NCBI GenBank assembly: GCA_036231525.1
Contig: JAZAGZ010000056.1
Span: forward strand, 1-33,339
Length of the DNA stretch: 33,339 bases
DNA from: UBA6522 sp036231525
GTDB lineage: Bacteria > Pseudomonadota > Gammaproteobacteria > Steroidobacterales > Rariloculaceae
Direction of reading: 5' to 3'
The notes under the pieces are model-generated. The model ran no database searches. It was not told the origin of the DNA and saw nothing but the letters and a program-made list of their open reading frames with translations. Positions 1 to 6,390 of this stretch are shown piece by piece. The position numbers and the translations under genes were made by a program. Within the stretch, counting starts at the first letter, position 1. The number at the start of each line of letters is the position of its first letter.

Positions 1-1444
1 CCCCCGCCAGAAATACCATTGTAATGATCTGACTACCCCCAGGACTGCCCAGTATTGCAACACCATCGTTTGTTTTTAGAATTGTGGGCGTCATGCTCGA
101 CAACATCCGCTTACCAGGCTGAATACTATTGGCTGCAGAACCCAGTAATTGATAACCGTTCGAAACCCCGGGCTTTTTTGAAAAATCATCCATTTCATTG
201 TTCAGCAATACGCCCGTCCCGGGCGCCATGTAACCACTACCGTAAGAAAAATTAATCGACTGTGTTGCGGCAACGATGTTGCCGTCCGTATCAAGCACAG
301 AGAAGTGGCTGGTCTGGTCACCGCTGCTTCCATTCGCTGGTTGTATTCCCTGCAGACTGGTGCTCGGCGTCGCCTGATCGATACGTAAATTTGCACGCTG
401 TCCCGCCGCATAGAACGGATGCAACAACATAGCCAGTGGAATATTGATGAAGTCCGGATCCCCCAGATACTGGGTCCGATCTCGAAAAGCTCGCCGCATA
501 ATTTCTACCAGCAGATGAGTACGAGTGGCACGATCTGCAACCGGAAGTTCAAATCCAGCCAGCATGTTAAACATATTTATTAGGCCAACACCGCCCGCCG
601 AAGGCGGCGGCGCGGATACAATCGTGACCTCCTTATAAGTCCCTACCAGAGGCTCGCGTTCGATAATTCTGTAATCGGCCAAATCCTCCTCACTCCAAAC
701 CCCACCATTAATTTGGACACCATCAAGGAGTTTCTGGGCCACGACACCACGATAGAATCCGTCCCGTCCTTCACTAGCCAGGGCTCGCAACGTCTCGCCG
801 AGGTCAGGCTGTCTGATTAAACTGCCCTCACTCGGCAGATTTCCACCAGGCAGAAAAACCTCCAAGGCCGTATCGTTCATGATGCGGGCGCGTTGCTCCA
901 CACGGCTGAGGTGCCATTGATAGGCAGGGAATCCTTCTTCAGCGTAGCGAATAGCTGGTTGCAGTGATTCGCTGAGAGAAAGTTGACCGTAATTCTCTGC
1001 AAGATGTACCAACGCGGCAGGCAAGCCAGGTATCCCCGCAGCTAGTGGTCCGTTGAGCGAAGCGCCTGGAACCGGATTACCATCTCCATCGAGATACATG
1101 TCCTCATGTGCCGCACCTGGAGCAACCTCGCGACCATCGATCATGATGTCATGTTCATCAGAAGCCCGATGCAGAAGAAAGAAGACGCCCCCACCCAGTC
1201 CTGAGCCGTAGGGTTCGACAACACCAAGCGCGGCACTCACGGCTACAGCTGCATCAAATGCGTTTCCACCACGTTCAAGAATCTCGACACCCGCCTCGCT
1301 CGCAAGTGGATGGGCGCTAGCAACAGCCCCACGATTTGGGAGAACGTTTGCGCGTACCGCGACAGCCAAACACAGCGCAACAGCTGTTATCGCACCACGC
1401 CACGCAAAGACCCGGGGAATAGGTCGCAAAAAAAGCGTCCTCAT
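1..1444 (-). CDS. ggt: Gamma-glutamyltranspeptidase (glutathione hydrolase), 3' end outside window
   Basis: The protein would cleave the gamma-glutamyl bond of glutathione and related peptides in the periplasm. It is an Ntn-hydrolase that self-cleaves into large and small subunits. About 481 residues are visible and roughly the last 100 lie beyond the window edge. Residues 1-33 form an export signal (basic start, then a hydrophobic stretch ending AVAVRAN). The early family motifs GGNAFDAAVAV and GSGLGGG follow. The autoprocessing nucleophile is Thr378 in QTSHFSVLD, and the oxyanion motif GSPGGSQIIT is near the cut end. The ATG at 1444 has AGAGG just upstream, inside the end of coaD, only 4 bp after the coaD stop, so the two genes are probably co-transcribed. 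A ggt gene close to coaD also occurs in Pseudomonas (recalled). I am very sure of the family. Whether the C-terminus is intact cannot be seen. Confidence 0.95.
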   Translation of the reverse strand, partial: MRTLFLRPIPRVFAWRGAITAVALCLAVAVRANVLPNRGAVASAHPLASEAGVEILERGGNAFDAAVAVSAALGVVEPYGSGLGGGVFFLLHRASDEHDIMIDGREVAPGAAHEDMYLDGDGNPVPGASLNGPLAAGIPGLPAALVHLAENYGQLSLSESLQPAIRYAEEGFPAYQWHLSRVEQRARIMNDTALEVFLPGGNLPSEGSLIRQPDLGETLRALASEGRDGFYRGVVAQKLLDGVQINGGVWSEEDLADYRIIEREPLVGTYKEVTIVSAPPPSAGGVGLINMFNMLAGFELPVADRATRTHLLVEIMRRAFRDRTQYLGDPDFINIPLAMLLHPFYAAGQRANLRIDQATPSTSLQGIQPANGSSGDQTSHFSVLDTDGNIVAATQSINFSYGSGYMAPGTGVLLNNEMDDFSKKPGVSNGYQLLGSAANSIQPGKRMLSSMTPTILKTNDGVAILGSPGGSQIITMVFLAG

Positions 1445-1448
1445 ACCT

Positions 1449-1931
1449 CTAGTGTCCGAACTTGGTTTTAAGTGCTGCAGCAACGTGTGGGCGCACGAAA
1501 GAAGAAATGTCTCCTCCAAACTGGGCAACCTCTCGCACGAGACTCGAGGAAACAAACGTAAAATTCTCCGTAGGTGTCAGAAATACGGTTTCGATCTGCT
1601 CCGTCAGATGGCGGTTCATGGCTGCGAGCTGGAACTCATATTCGAAATCCGAAACAGCTCTAAGCCCACGTATGATTGCCTGCAGATCATTATCACGCGC
1701 AAAATCTACTGTGAGCCCGTCGTAACCCGTAATAATGACGCCTTCCACACTTTGTAGCGCTTCTGTAGCTAACCCCACCCGCTCTTCCAACGAGAATAGA
1801 GGCGTCTTTCCCGGACTCGTTGCAATCGCTACCACCACCTTGTCAAATATCACGGCAGCTCGACGAACGAGGTCCTCATGACCACGGGTAAATGGATCAA
1901 ACGTCCCCGGATAAACAGCTCCTACAGTCAT
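1449..1931 (-). CDS. coaD: Phosphopantetheine adenylyltransferase
   Basis: The enzyme transfers AMP from ATP to 4'-phosphopantetheine, the fourth step of coenzyme A synthesis, in the cytoplasm. The 160-residue length is typical of the family. The nucleotidyltransferase start is clear: VYPGTFDP, then TRGH at 15-18 (ATP binding). IIRGLR is at 86-91 and the C-terminal SSSLVRE at 128-134. I chose the ATG at 1931 over a TTG 18 bases upstream, because the family begins a few residues before the VYPGTFDP strand. Neither start has a strong ribosome-binding site. It lies 58 bp after rsmD and 4 bp before ggt on the same strand. The rsmD-coaD pairing is common in Proteobacteria. Confidence 0.96.
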   Translation of the reverse strand: MTVGAVYPGTFDPFTRGHEDLVRRAAVIFDKVVVAIATSPGKTPLFSLEERVGLATEALQSVEGVIITGYDGLTVDFARDNDLQAIIRGLRAVSDFEYEFQLAAMNRHLTEQIETVFLTPTENFTFVSSSLVREVAQFGGDISSFVRPHVAAALKTKFGH

Positions 1932-1989
1932 CGTAAATATAAACCCCAACTGGAAACTGAGCGCATTCTACGCCCGAGGGCTGTCACCG

Positions 1990-2574
1990 TCATTTCTCTA
2001 GTCTCAAAAGACCGTGGGTCACACGGGCAGCACGGCCCTGCTTGACAACTTTAGCGCCCGGGACAAGGGCCACCACATCCGCCAAGGGGTCCCCACCCCG
2101 TTGCGTTGGCCTTTCCACATAGATGAGATTTTCGCGCGCTACCCAGGCTGGCAGTTTATGGAGTACCTCCGCCAGATCCATCACATAGGGAGGATCTACG
2201 AACACAACATCAAATGGTTTCGATGGAGGATTCGCGAGCACTTCCAATGCATTTCCCTGTATAACACGGGCATCCGCTGCCAGGCTCGTGACTTGCTCTT
2301 CGAGACCCCTCGCGAGCGCTGGGTCACGCTCGACAAACCAGGCTTTTTCTGCCCCTCGCGAAAGTGCCTCAAAACCAAGTACTCCAGTACCCGCGAACAG
2401 GTCTAAACAGCGCAGTCCAGGGAGAATATCAGCCAACCAGTTAAACAAAGTCTCCCGTACACGATCGGGCGTCGGGCGAACTGAACTATGCTCGGAAATA
2501 TGGATTCGACGGCCGCGCCATTCCCCGCCAATGATACGAACGCCATCAGAACCACGTGCACGGCGCTTCGACAT
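1990..2574 (-). CDS. rsmD: 16S rRNA (guanine(966)-N(2))-methyltransferase
   Basis: This cytoplasmic SAM-dependent methyltransferase would modify G966 of 16S rRNA during 30S assembly. The 194 residues show the SAM-binding motif DLFAGTG at 58-64 and the catalytic N-methyltransferase motif DPPY at 127-130. The N-terminal RIIGGEWRGR and RPTPDRVRETLFNWL segments are characteristic of RsmD. The ATG is preceded by GGAGG with about 7 bases of spacing. It starts the leftward rsmD-coaD-ggt group and is divergent from the ftsY-ftsE-ftsX-rpoH locus, as in other gammaproteobacteria. A possible minus-strand -10 (TATACT, 2617-2622) overlaps the plus-strand promoter described next, so the two units may share a control region. 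Confidence 0.96.
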   Translation of the reverse strand: MSKRRARGSDGVRIIGGEWRGRRIHISEHSSVRPTPDRVRETLFNWLADILPGLRCLDLFAGTGVLGFEALSRGAEKAWFVERDPALARGLEEQVTSLAADARVIQGNALEVLANPPSKPFDVVFVDPPYVMDLAEVLHKLPAWVARENLIYVERPTQRGGDPLADVVALVPGAKVVKQGRAARVTHGLLRLEK

Positions 2575-2596
2575 AGATACCTCCGTTGCTTTAGCG

Positions 2597-2624
2597 TTGA
2601 GGAAGAATCAAGGCCCAGTATAAT
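2597..2624 (+). promoter_or_regulatory. Sigma-70 type promoter for the ftsEX unit
   Basis: TTGAGG (2597-2602) and a perfect TATAAT (2619-2624) are separated by 16 bp. Transcription would begin near 2631, run through the ftsY remnant and enter ftsE. In a normal locus this would be the ftsY promoter. Here it is the obvious promoter for ftsEX and perhaps rpoH. Confidence 0.6.
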
Positions 2625-2640
2625 CCTGCGACGTCACGGT

Positions 2641-2866
2641 GCCCTGAAACCCGGGCAGGAGTGTAAGCTGATCCCTGACGCACTAGACGAACGGACCGGT
2701 TATAACAAAGCTGGACGGCATAGCAAAAGGAGGCATACTGCTGGCCTTTGCATAAGAGCTGGGGCCACCTGTTCGATTCCTGTCCATGGGTAAAAACGTT
2801 ACTAACCTGTACTCTTTCGAGGCTCGAGCGTTTGCTGAAGCCTTACTCACGGAATCTGCTTCATGA
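2641..2866 (+). pseudogene. ftsY: Decayed 3' remnant of ftsY (SRP receptor)
   Basis: FtsY is the membrane-targeting GTPase that docks the signal recognition particle. Only the last 70 or so codons can be recognised, in the canonical ftsY position upstream of ftsE. The 2699-2866 frame reads ITKLDGIAKGGILLAFA, then a TAA at 2753-2755 where the family usually has Glu or a similar residue, then ELGPPVRFLSMGKN and FEARAFAEALL. These match the conserved FtsY C-terminus (TKLDGTAKGG; GxPIRxxGxGE; LxPFxAxxFxxALL). The 2641-2700 segment (GQE...ALDERTG) lies in another frame, which implies an indel near 2700. Conserved residues of the ..GVGE..DDLRPF.. strand have changed as well (now SMGKN and NLYSF). 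The final TGA overlaps the ftsE ATG as TCATGA, preserving the old translational coupling. The N-terminal region and most of the GTPase domain are absent. A functional ftsY must exist elsewhere if the sequence is correct. Confidence 0.85.
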
Positions 2867-3540
2867 TACGTTTCGAGCATGTTCGAAAACGTTACCCAGC
2901 TGGAAAAGAGGCCCTCTCTGGCGTCAGCTTTAATTTGGAAAAAGGAGAAATGGCTTTTCTCACTGGTCCTTCTGGAGCTGGTAAGAGCACTTTACTGAAA
3001 TTGGTGGCTTTGATAGAACGACCAACACGGGGGACAGTGCTGGTCGGCAATCAGAACACTTCCCGCATTCCCCGCAGACGCATTCCGCATTTTCGCCGCC
3101 GACTCGGCATTGTCTTTCAAGATCATAAACTGCTGGATGACAGAACAGTTTTCGATAATGTAGCGCTGCCATTGTTGATCGCTTCCCTGAGACATCGCGA
3201 GTTGGAACGCCGGGTACGCGCTGCTTTAGACCAGGTGGGACTTCTGGAGTACGAAAAAAGCTCTCCGTTATCATTATCCATTGGAGAACAGCAGCGTGTT
3301 GGAATTGCTAGGGCCGTAGCCAGTAGACCCGAATTGGTTATTGCTGATGAACCGACCGGAAATCTTGATCCGGAACTTTCTCTGGATATTATGAAGCTGT
3401 TCGAACGCTTTAACGAAGTTGGTGTAACGTTACTCATCGCAACACACGATCTAGAACTTATAGACAAGCTTGATCACCGCCGGTTGCGCCTTGACCAAGG
3501 AAAGGTTGTGGATAAACCTCAGCTGAATACTGATTGTTAG
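2863..3540 (+). CDS. ftsE: Cell division ATP-binding protein FtsE
   Basis: FtsE is the ATPase of the FtsEX complex, which couples the divisome to activation of peptidoglycan hydrolases at the septum. The 225-residue ABC protein has Walker A GPSGAGKST (35-43), Q-loop Gln86, Walker B and D-loop within ADEPTGNLD (161-169), and switch His195. The signature is LSIGEQQR (138-145). The usual FtsE signature is LSGGEQQR, so the first glycine is replaced by Ile, while the more critical second glycine and the Glu are kept. The start overlaps the stop of the ftsY remnant. ftsX follows immediately. I expect a working gene, because the frame and all catalytic residues are intact. Confidence 0.96.
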   Translation: MIRFEHVRKRYPAGKEALSGVSFNLEKGEMAFLTGPSGAGKSTLLKLVALIERPTRGTVLVGNQNTSRIPRRRIPHFRRRLGIVFQDHKLLDDRTVFDNVALPLLIASLRHRELERRVRAALDQVGLLEYEKSSPLSLSIGEQQRVGIARAVASRPELVIADEPTGNLDPELSLDIMKLFERFNEVGVTLLIATHDLELIDKLDHRRLRLDQGKVVDKPQLNTDC

Positions 3541-3548
3541 TCCTCCGT

Positions 3549-4466
3549 ATGAATTGGATCACTCGCTACTTTTCACTACATGCTCAGGAGTTCTCGGGCG
3601 CCTTCAGCAGAGTCTTGCACCAACCGTTCGGTAGTTTTATGACCATTGCAGTTATCGCAATTGCCTTGGCGTTACCCTCAGGTTTGCGGGTTATGGTCAA
3701 CAACGCGCGTGCCTTGAGTGGATCCTGGGAGGCAGCCATAGATTTCACGGTCTATCTTGAAATGAGCGTGGATGATGAAAGCGCGCGCACGTTAGCGCGT
3801 AATATCGAGGCACGGGATGACGTAAGCCAGGTAGCGCTGATCAACCGTACCGATGCGCTGGCAGATTTTCGAGCTTACTCCGGATTTGGAGAAGCGCTAA
3901 ATGTTCTTGAAGAAAACCCTCTGCCACATGCACTGGTGGTTCGACCGGATGGAGGGGCTCAGGGGAACATTGCGGCACTGGCAAGAGAGCTTGACGCAAT
4001 GGACGAAACTGCTCTAGTGCAGTTAGACACCGAATGGGTAGAACGTCTCCGCTCAATTCTGGAGCTTGCTCGCCGATTGGTTGATATTGCCACCGTGTTG
4101 CTTAGTCTGGCCGTTGTTGTCGTCATCGGAAATACCATCCGGTTGGAAATCAATAATCGACGAAATGAAATTGAAGTTATCAAGCTGGTTGGGGGCAGCA
4201 ATGGATATGTCCGGCGACCCTTCTTATACCTGGGGTTCTGCCATGGGCTCGCCGGCGGTATAGTTGCGGCCGTTACTATTGGGATTGGACTCAGTCTCAT
4301 CAGTTCCCCCGCTCGGTCGCTGGCTCAACTCTACGACTCAGGTTACAGGCTGGTGGGGCTCAGTGTCGAACAGACGGCACTACTGCTCGGATCAGGCGCG
4401 GTTCTGGGTTGGGCTGGTGCCGCGATCGCCACAGCACGCCATCTCCATAGAATTGAACCTACCTAA
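3549..4466 (+). CDS. ftsX: Cell division membrane protein FtsX
   Basis: FtsX is the inner-membrane partner of FtsE and passes its ATPase state to periplasmic murein-hydrolase activators. The 305 residues show the expected four membrane segments, at about 28-50, 177-200, 224-250 and 276-298. A periplasmic domain (about 60-170) lies between the first two, followed by the conserved EIEVIKLVG loop. I prefer the ATG at 3549, because MNWITRY begins a normal FtsX N-terminus. A TTG at 3534 would overlap the ftsE stop and add five residues. No clear ribosome-binding site precedes 3549, so translation is probably coupled to ftsE, which ends 8 bp earlier. Confidence 0.94.
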   Translation: MNWITRYFSLHAQEFSGAFSRVLHQPFGSFMTIAVIAIALALPSGLRVMVNNARALSGSWEAAIDFTVYLEMSVDDESARTLARNIEARDDVSQVALINRTDALADFRAYSGFGEALNVLEENPLPHALVVRPDGGAQGNIAALARELDAMDETALVQLDTEWVERLRSILELARRLVDIATVLLSLAVVVVIGNTIRLEINNRRNEIEVIKLVGGSNGYVRRPFLYLGFCHGLAGGIVAAVTIGIGLSLISSPARSLAQLYDSGYRLVGLSVEQTALLLGSGAVLGWAGAAIATARHLHRIEPT

Positions 4467-4519
4467 GCATTTGTTTTTTAAATAAATTTACAACATCTCT
4501 CCTGGAACTAACTGCCTTC

Positions 4520-4546
4520 TTAGCACTCTAAGTACTAGAGTGCTAG
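4520..4546. promoter_or_regulatory. CIRCE operator (HrcA binding site) upstream of rpoH
   Basis: TTAGCACTC (4520-4528), nine bases, then GAGTGCTAG (4538-4546) match the CIRCE consensus TTAGCACTC-N9-GAGTGCTAA at 17 of 18 arm positions, with the correct 9-base spacer. CIRCE is the operator of the heat-shock repressor HrcA and normally sits before groESL or dnaK. Here it lies 13 bases upstream of the rpoH ribosome-binding site and 54 bases after ftsX. An extended -10 like sequence (TGCTAGTAT, 4541-4549) overlaps the right arm, so binding could block either initiation or elongation. The motif itself is near certain. Control by HrcA is inferred, since hrcA is not in the window. Confidence 0.88.
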
Positions 4547-4558
4547 TATTCGCGCCCC

Positions 4559-4565
4559 AAGGAGG
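4559..4565 (+). promoter_or_regulatory. Ribosome-binding site of rpoH, decides the GTG start
   Basis: AAGGAGG is close to a perfect anti-16S complement and lies 9 bases before the GTG at 4575. There is no ATG at a suitable distance, so GTG is taken as the rpoH start. Confidence 0.8.
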
Positions 4566-4574
4566 CTGACTATT

Positions 4575-5432
4575 GTGACCACTGCCATTGCTCTTAAAGA
4601 TAGCAAGCTTGTGCTCGGCGGGCCGATCGGAAGTCTGGATCACTATATCCAGGTTGTGAGTGCGGTCCCCGTCCTGGCTAAGGAGGAAGAGTTCGAGCTT
4701 GCCACTCGGCTGCACGAGGAAGACGATCTCGAGGCGGCTCAGCAGTTGATCCTCTCGCATCTACGGTTCGTCGTACATATTGCGCGTGGCTACTCTGGAT
4801 ACGGACTCCCATTGGGTGACTTAGTTCAGGAAGGCAATGTCGGCTTGATGAAAGCCGTAAAGCGGTTTGATCCGGAGGTTGGGGTCAGGCTGGTGTCTTT
4901 CGCCGTTCATTGGATCCGCGCCGAGATTCACGAGTACGTCTTAAAAAACTGGCGGCTTGTGAAAGTTGCGACGACCAAAGCGCAGCGTAAGCTATTTTTC
5001 AATCTCAGAAAGGCAAAGAAAAACTTAGGCTGGTTATCAAAAGCTGAAACAGAAATTGTTGCAAAAGATCTCGGAGTCAGTACCGCCGAGGTCACACGGA
5101 TGGAACAACGGCTCGCAGGATATGATGTTTCTTACGATGCGGCCCAAACCGATGATGAAGACTATGCCCCCGTCGCTTATCTGCCTAGTCCCAATAGTGA
5201 CCCTGCGGAAACAGTAGAAAAAGCAGACTGGCGCTCTACCACTCATGAGCGCTTAAACCATGCTTTGACTGAGTTGGACACGCGAAGTAAGGATATCGTG
5301 GCGCGTCGATGGCTGGCGGAGAAAAAGGCAACTCTTCACGAATTAGCTGATGAATATGGCGTCTCGGCAGAACGTATCCGACAAATCGAAACTAACGCTA
5401 TAAGTAAGCTAAAGAACTTTATGACGCTCTAA
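4575..5432 (+). CDS. rpoH: RNA polymerase heat-shock sigma factor sigma-32
   Basis: RpoH directs RNA polymerase to heat-shock promoters for chaperones and proteases. The 285-residue length matches the family. Region 2 is typical (SHLRFVVHIARGY, LVQEGNVGLMKAVKRF, VGVRLVSFAVHWIRAEIHEY). The RpoH box QRKLFFNLRKAKK, which separates sigma-32 from other sigma-70 proteins, follows, and region 4.2 with ELADEYGVSAERIRQIE is near the C-terminus. It starts with GTG behind a strong AAGGAGG. It follows ftsX by 108 bp, an arrangement conserved in gammaproteobacteria. The CIRCE site in that gap suggests heat-dependent relief of HrcA repression, on top of any readthrough from ftsEX. Confidence 0.97.
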   Translation: MTTAIALKDSKLVLGGPIGSLDHYIQVVSAVPVLAKEEEFELATRLHEEDDLEAAQQLILSHLRFVVHIARGYSGYGLPLGDLVQEGNVGLMKAVKRFDPEVGVRLVSFAVHWIRAEIHEYVLKNWRLVKVATTKAQRKLFFNLRKAKKNLGWLSKAETEIVAKDLGVSTAEVTRMEQRLAGYDVSYDAAQTDDEDYAPVAYLPSPNSDPAETVEKADWRSTTHERLNHALTELDTRSKDIVARRWLAEKKATLHELADEYGVSAERIRQIETNAISKLKNFMTL

Positions 5433-5671
5433 CGCGTATCGTCCGGCGCCTCCCCTTAGAGATAGTCCACTTATTGGGAGGTTAGAACTGCATCAGTTTT
5501 CCCCGCTACCCTCTTGGCAAATAAGTGAACGGGTCCCTCCTTCGCGTGTCCAACTCAGTCAAAACATGATCTAACCGATTTCAGGTGACGTGTCGACTTG
5601 GTATATTGAGACTTGGACAGAACGGCAGCATACACAATACGGGGTGCAGTCTAGAAAACTGTATTGAATTA

Positions 5672-6388
5672 ATGAATTCCGGAAAACTTGTAGCCGTAGT
5701 TGAAGATGAAATTGCTCTTCGTGACAACTATCTGGCGGCACTAAAAAGGCAGGGTTACCGGGTGGCCGGTTATTCAACCCGTAAAGACGCTCTATCAGCC
5801 TTTGAAAATCATCTCCCGGACCTTGTGATCATCGACATCAATTTGGCAGGTGAAGTCGAGGGCGGTTTCGATTTGTGCCGCGACCTGAGAGCACTCTCGG
5901 AGCAATTGCCTATCATTTTCCTTACTGCACGTGAGAGCGAGTTAGATGAAGTCTCTGGGCTGAGACTGGGCGCCGATGATTATCTCAATAAACGCATCAG
6001 TCTTGAGCATCTCATGGTGCGTGTAACCGCACTACTGAGACGGGTGGATGCCCTAACATCCACAGAGAAGGAGGCTCAACTCCTGAACAGAGGGTCGCTG
6101 GAGCTAGACCTTGACCGTGTCACGGCTTCCTGGAAGGACACCTTGATCCCCCTCACACTGACCGAGTTCTGGGTAGTACACGCCCTGGCTAAGCATCCGG
6201 GACATGTTCGAACACGAGAGCAGCTAATGGAAGCTGCCAATGTTGTCTTGGACCCCGCAAGTGTGACCTCGCAGATAAAACGGATCCGGGCTAAATTTTC
6301 CGTTGTCGATAAGGAATTTTCCGCGATTGAGGTTGTTCGTATTTTGGGCTATCGCTGGGTCACTGATCAAGACCTTTTGCTGGACTGA
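5672..6388 (+). CDS. pdsR: OmpR-family response regulator, PdsR-like
   Basis: This is a DNA-binding response regulator, acting in the cytoplasm. With the ATG at 5672 it has 238 residues. The receiver domain is at about 5-120 with acidic pocket Glu11/Asp12, phospho-acceptor Asp55, Thr85 and Lys107. The usual Lys-Pro after the last strand is Lys-Arg (NKRIS). A winged-helix domain is at about 135-230, with the ending VVRILGYRWV. An upstream GTG at 5585 would add an unrelated leader, so I rejected it. The kinase gene begins 2 bp after the stop. Together with the kinase architecture this resembles the regulator of the proteobacterial dedicated sortase system. That specific assignment rests on recalled family features. 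A generic OmpR-type regulator is certain. Confidence 0.8.
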   Translation: MNSGKLVAVVEDEIALRDNYLAALKRQGYRVAGYSTRKDALSAFENHLPDLVIIDINLAGEVEGGFDLCRDLRALSEQLPIIFLTARESELDEVSGLRLGADDYLNKRISLEHLMVRVTALLRRVDALTSTEKEAQLLNRGSLELDLDRVTASWKDTLIPLTLTEFWVVHALAKHPGHVRTREQLMEAANVVLDPASVTSQIKRIRAKFSVVDKEFSAIEVVRILGYRWVTDQDLLLD

Positions 6389-6390
6389 AC

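Noticed and set aside
2488..2793. Open frame of 101 codons running from inside rsmD into the gap before ftsE
   Set aside because: It is antisense to rsmD at its left end and uses a different frame from the recognisable FtsY C-terminus. Only its 2641-2700 part shows FtsY-like residues, so it is explained by the decayed ftsY.
2631..2800. Possible small RNA (4.5S, 6S or tRNA-like, from GTTCGATTCC at 2771)
   Set aside because: There is no SRP-RNA tetraloop signature, no acceptor or T-stem pairing around the TTCGATT, and the stretch is accounted for as FtsY coding remnant.
5448..5482. CCTCCC ... GGGAGG inverted repeat after rpoH as a terminator
   Set aside because: The stem is only 6 bp with a loop of more than 20 bases and no T run follows.
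5585..5671. GTG-initiated N-terminal extension of the response regulator
   Set aside because: The extra residues have no receiver-domain similarity and the ATG at 5672 gives the normal family start.
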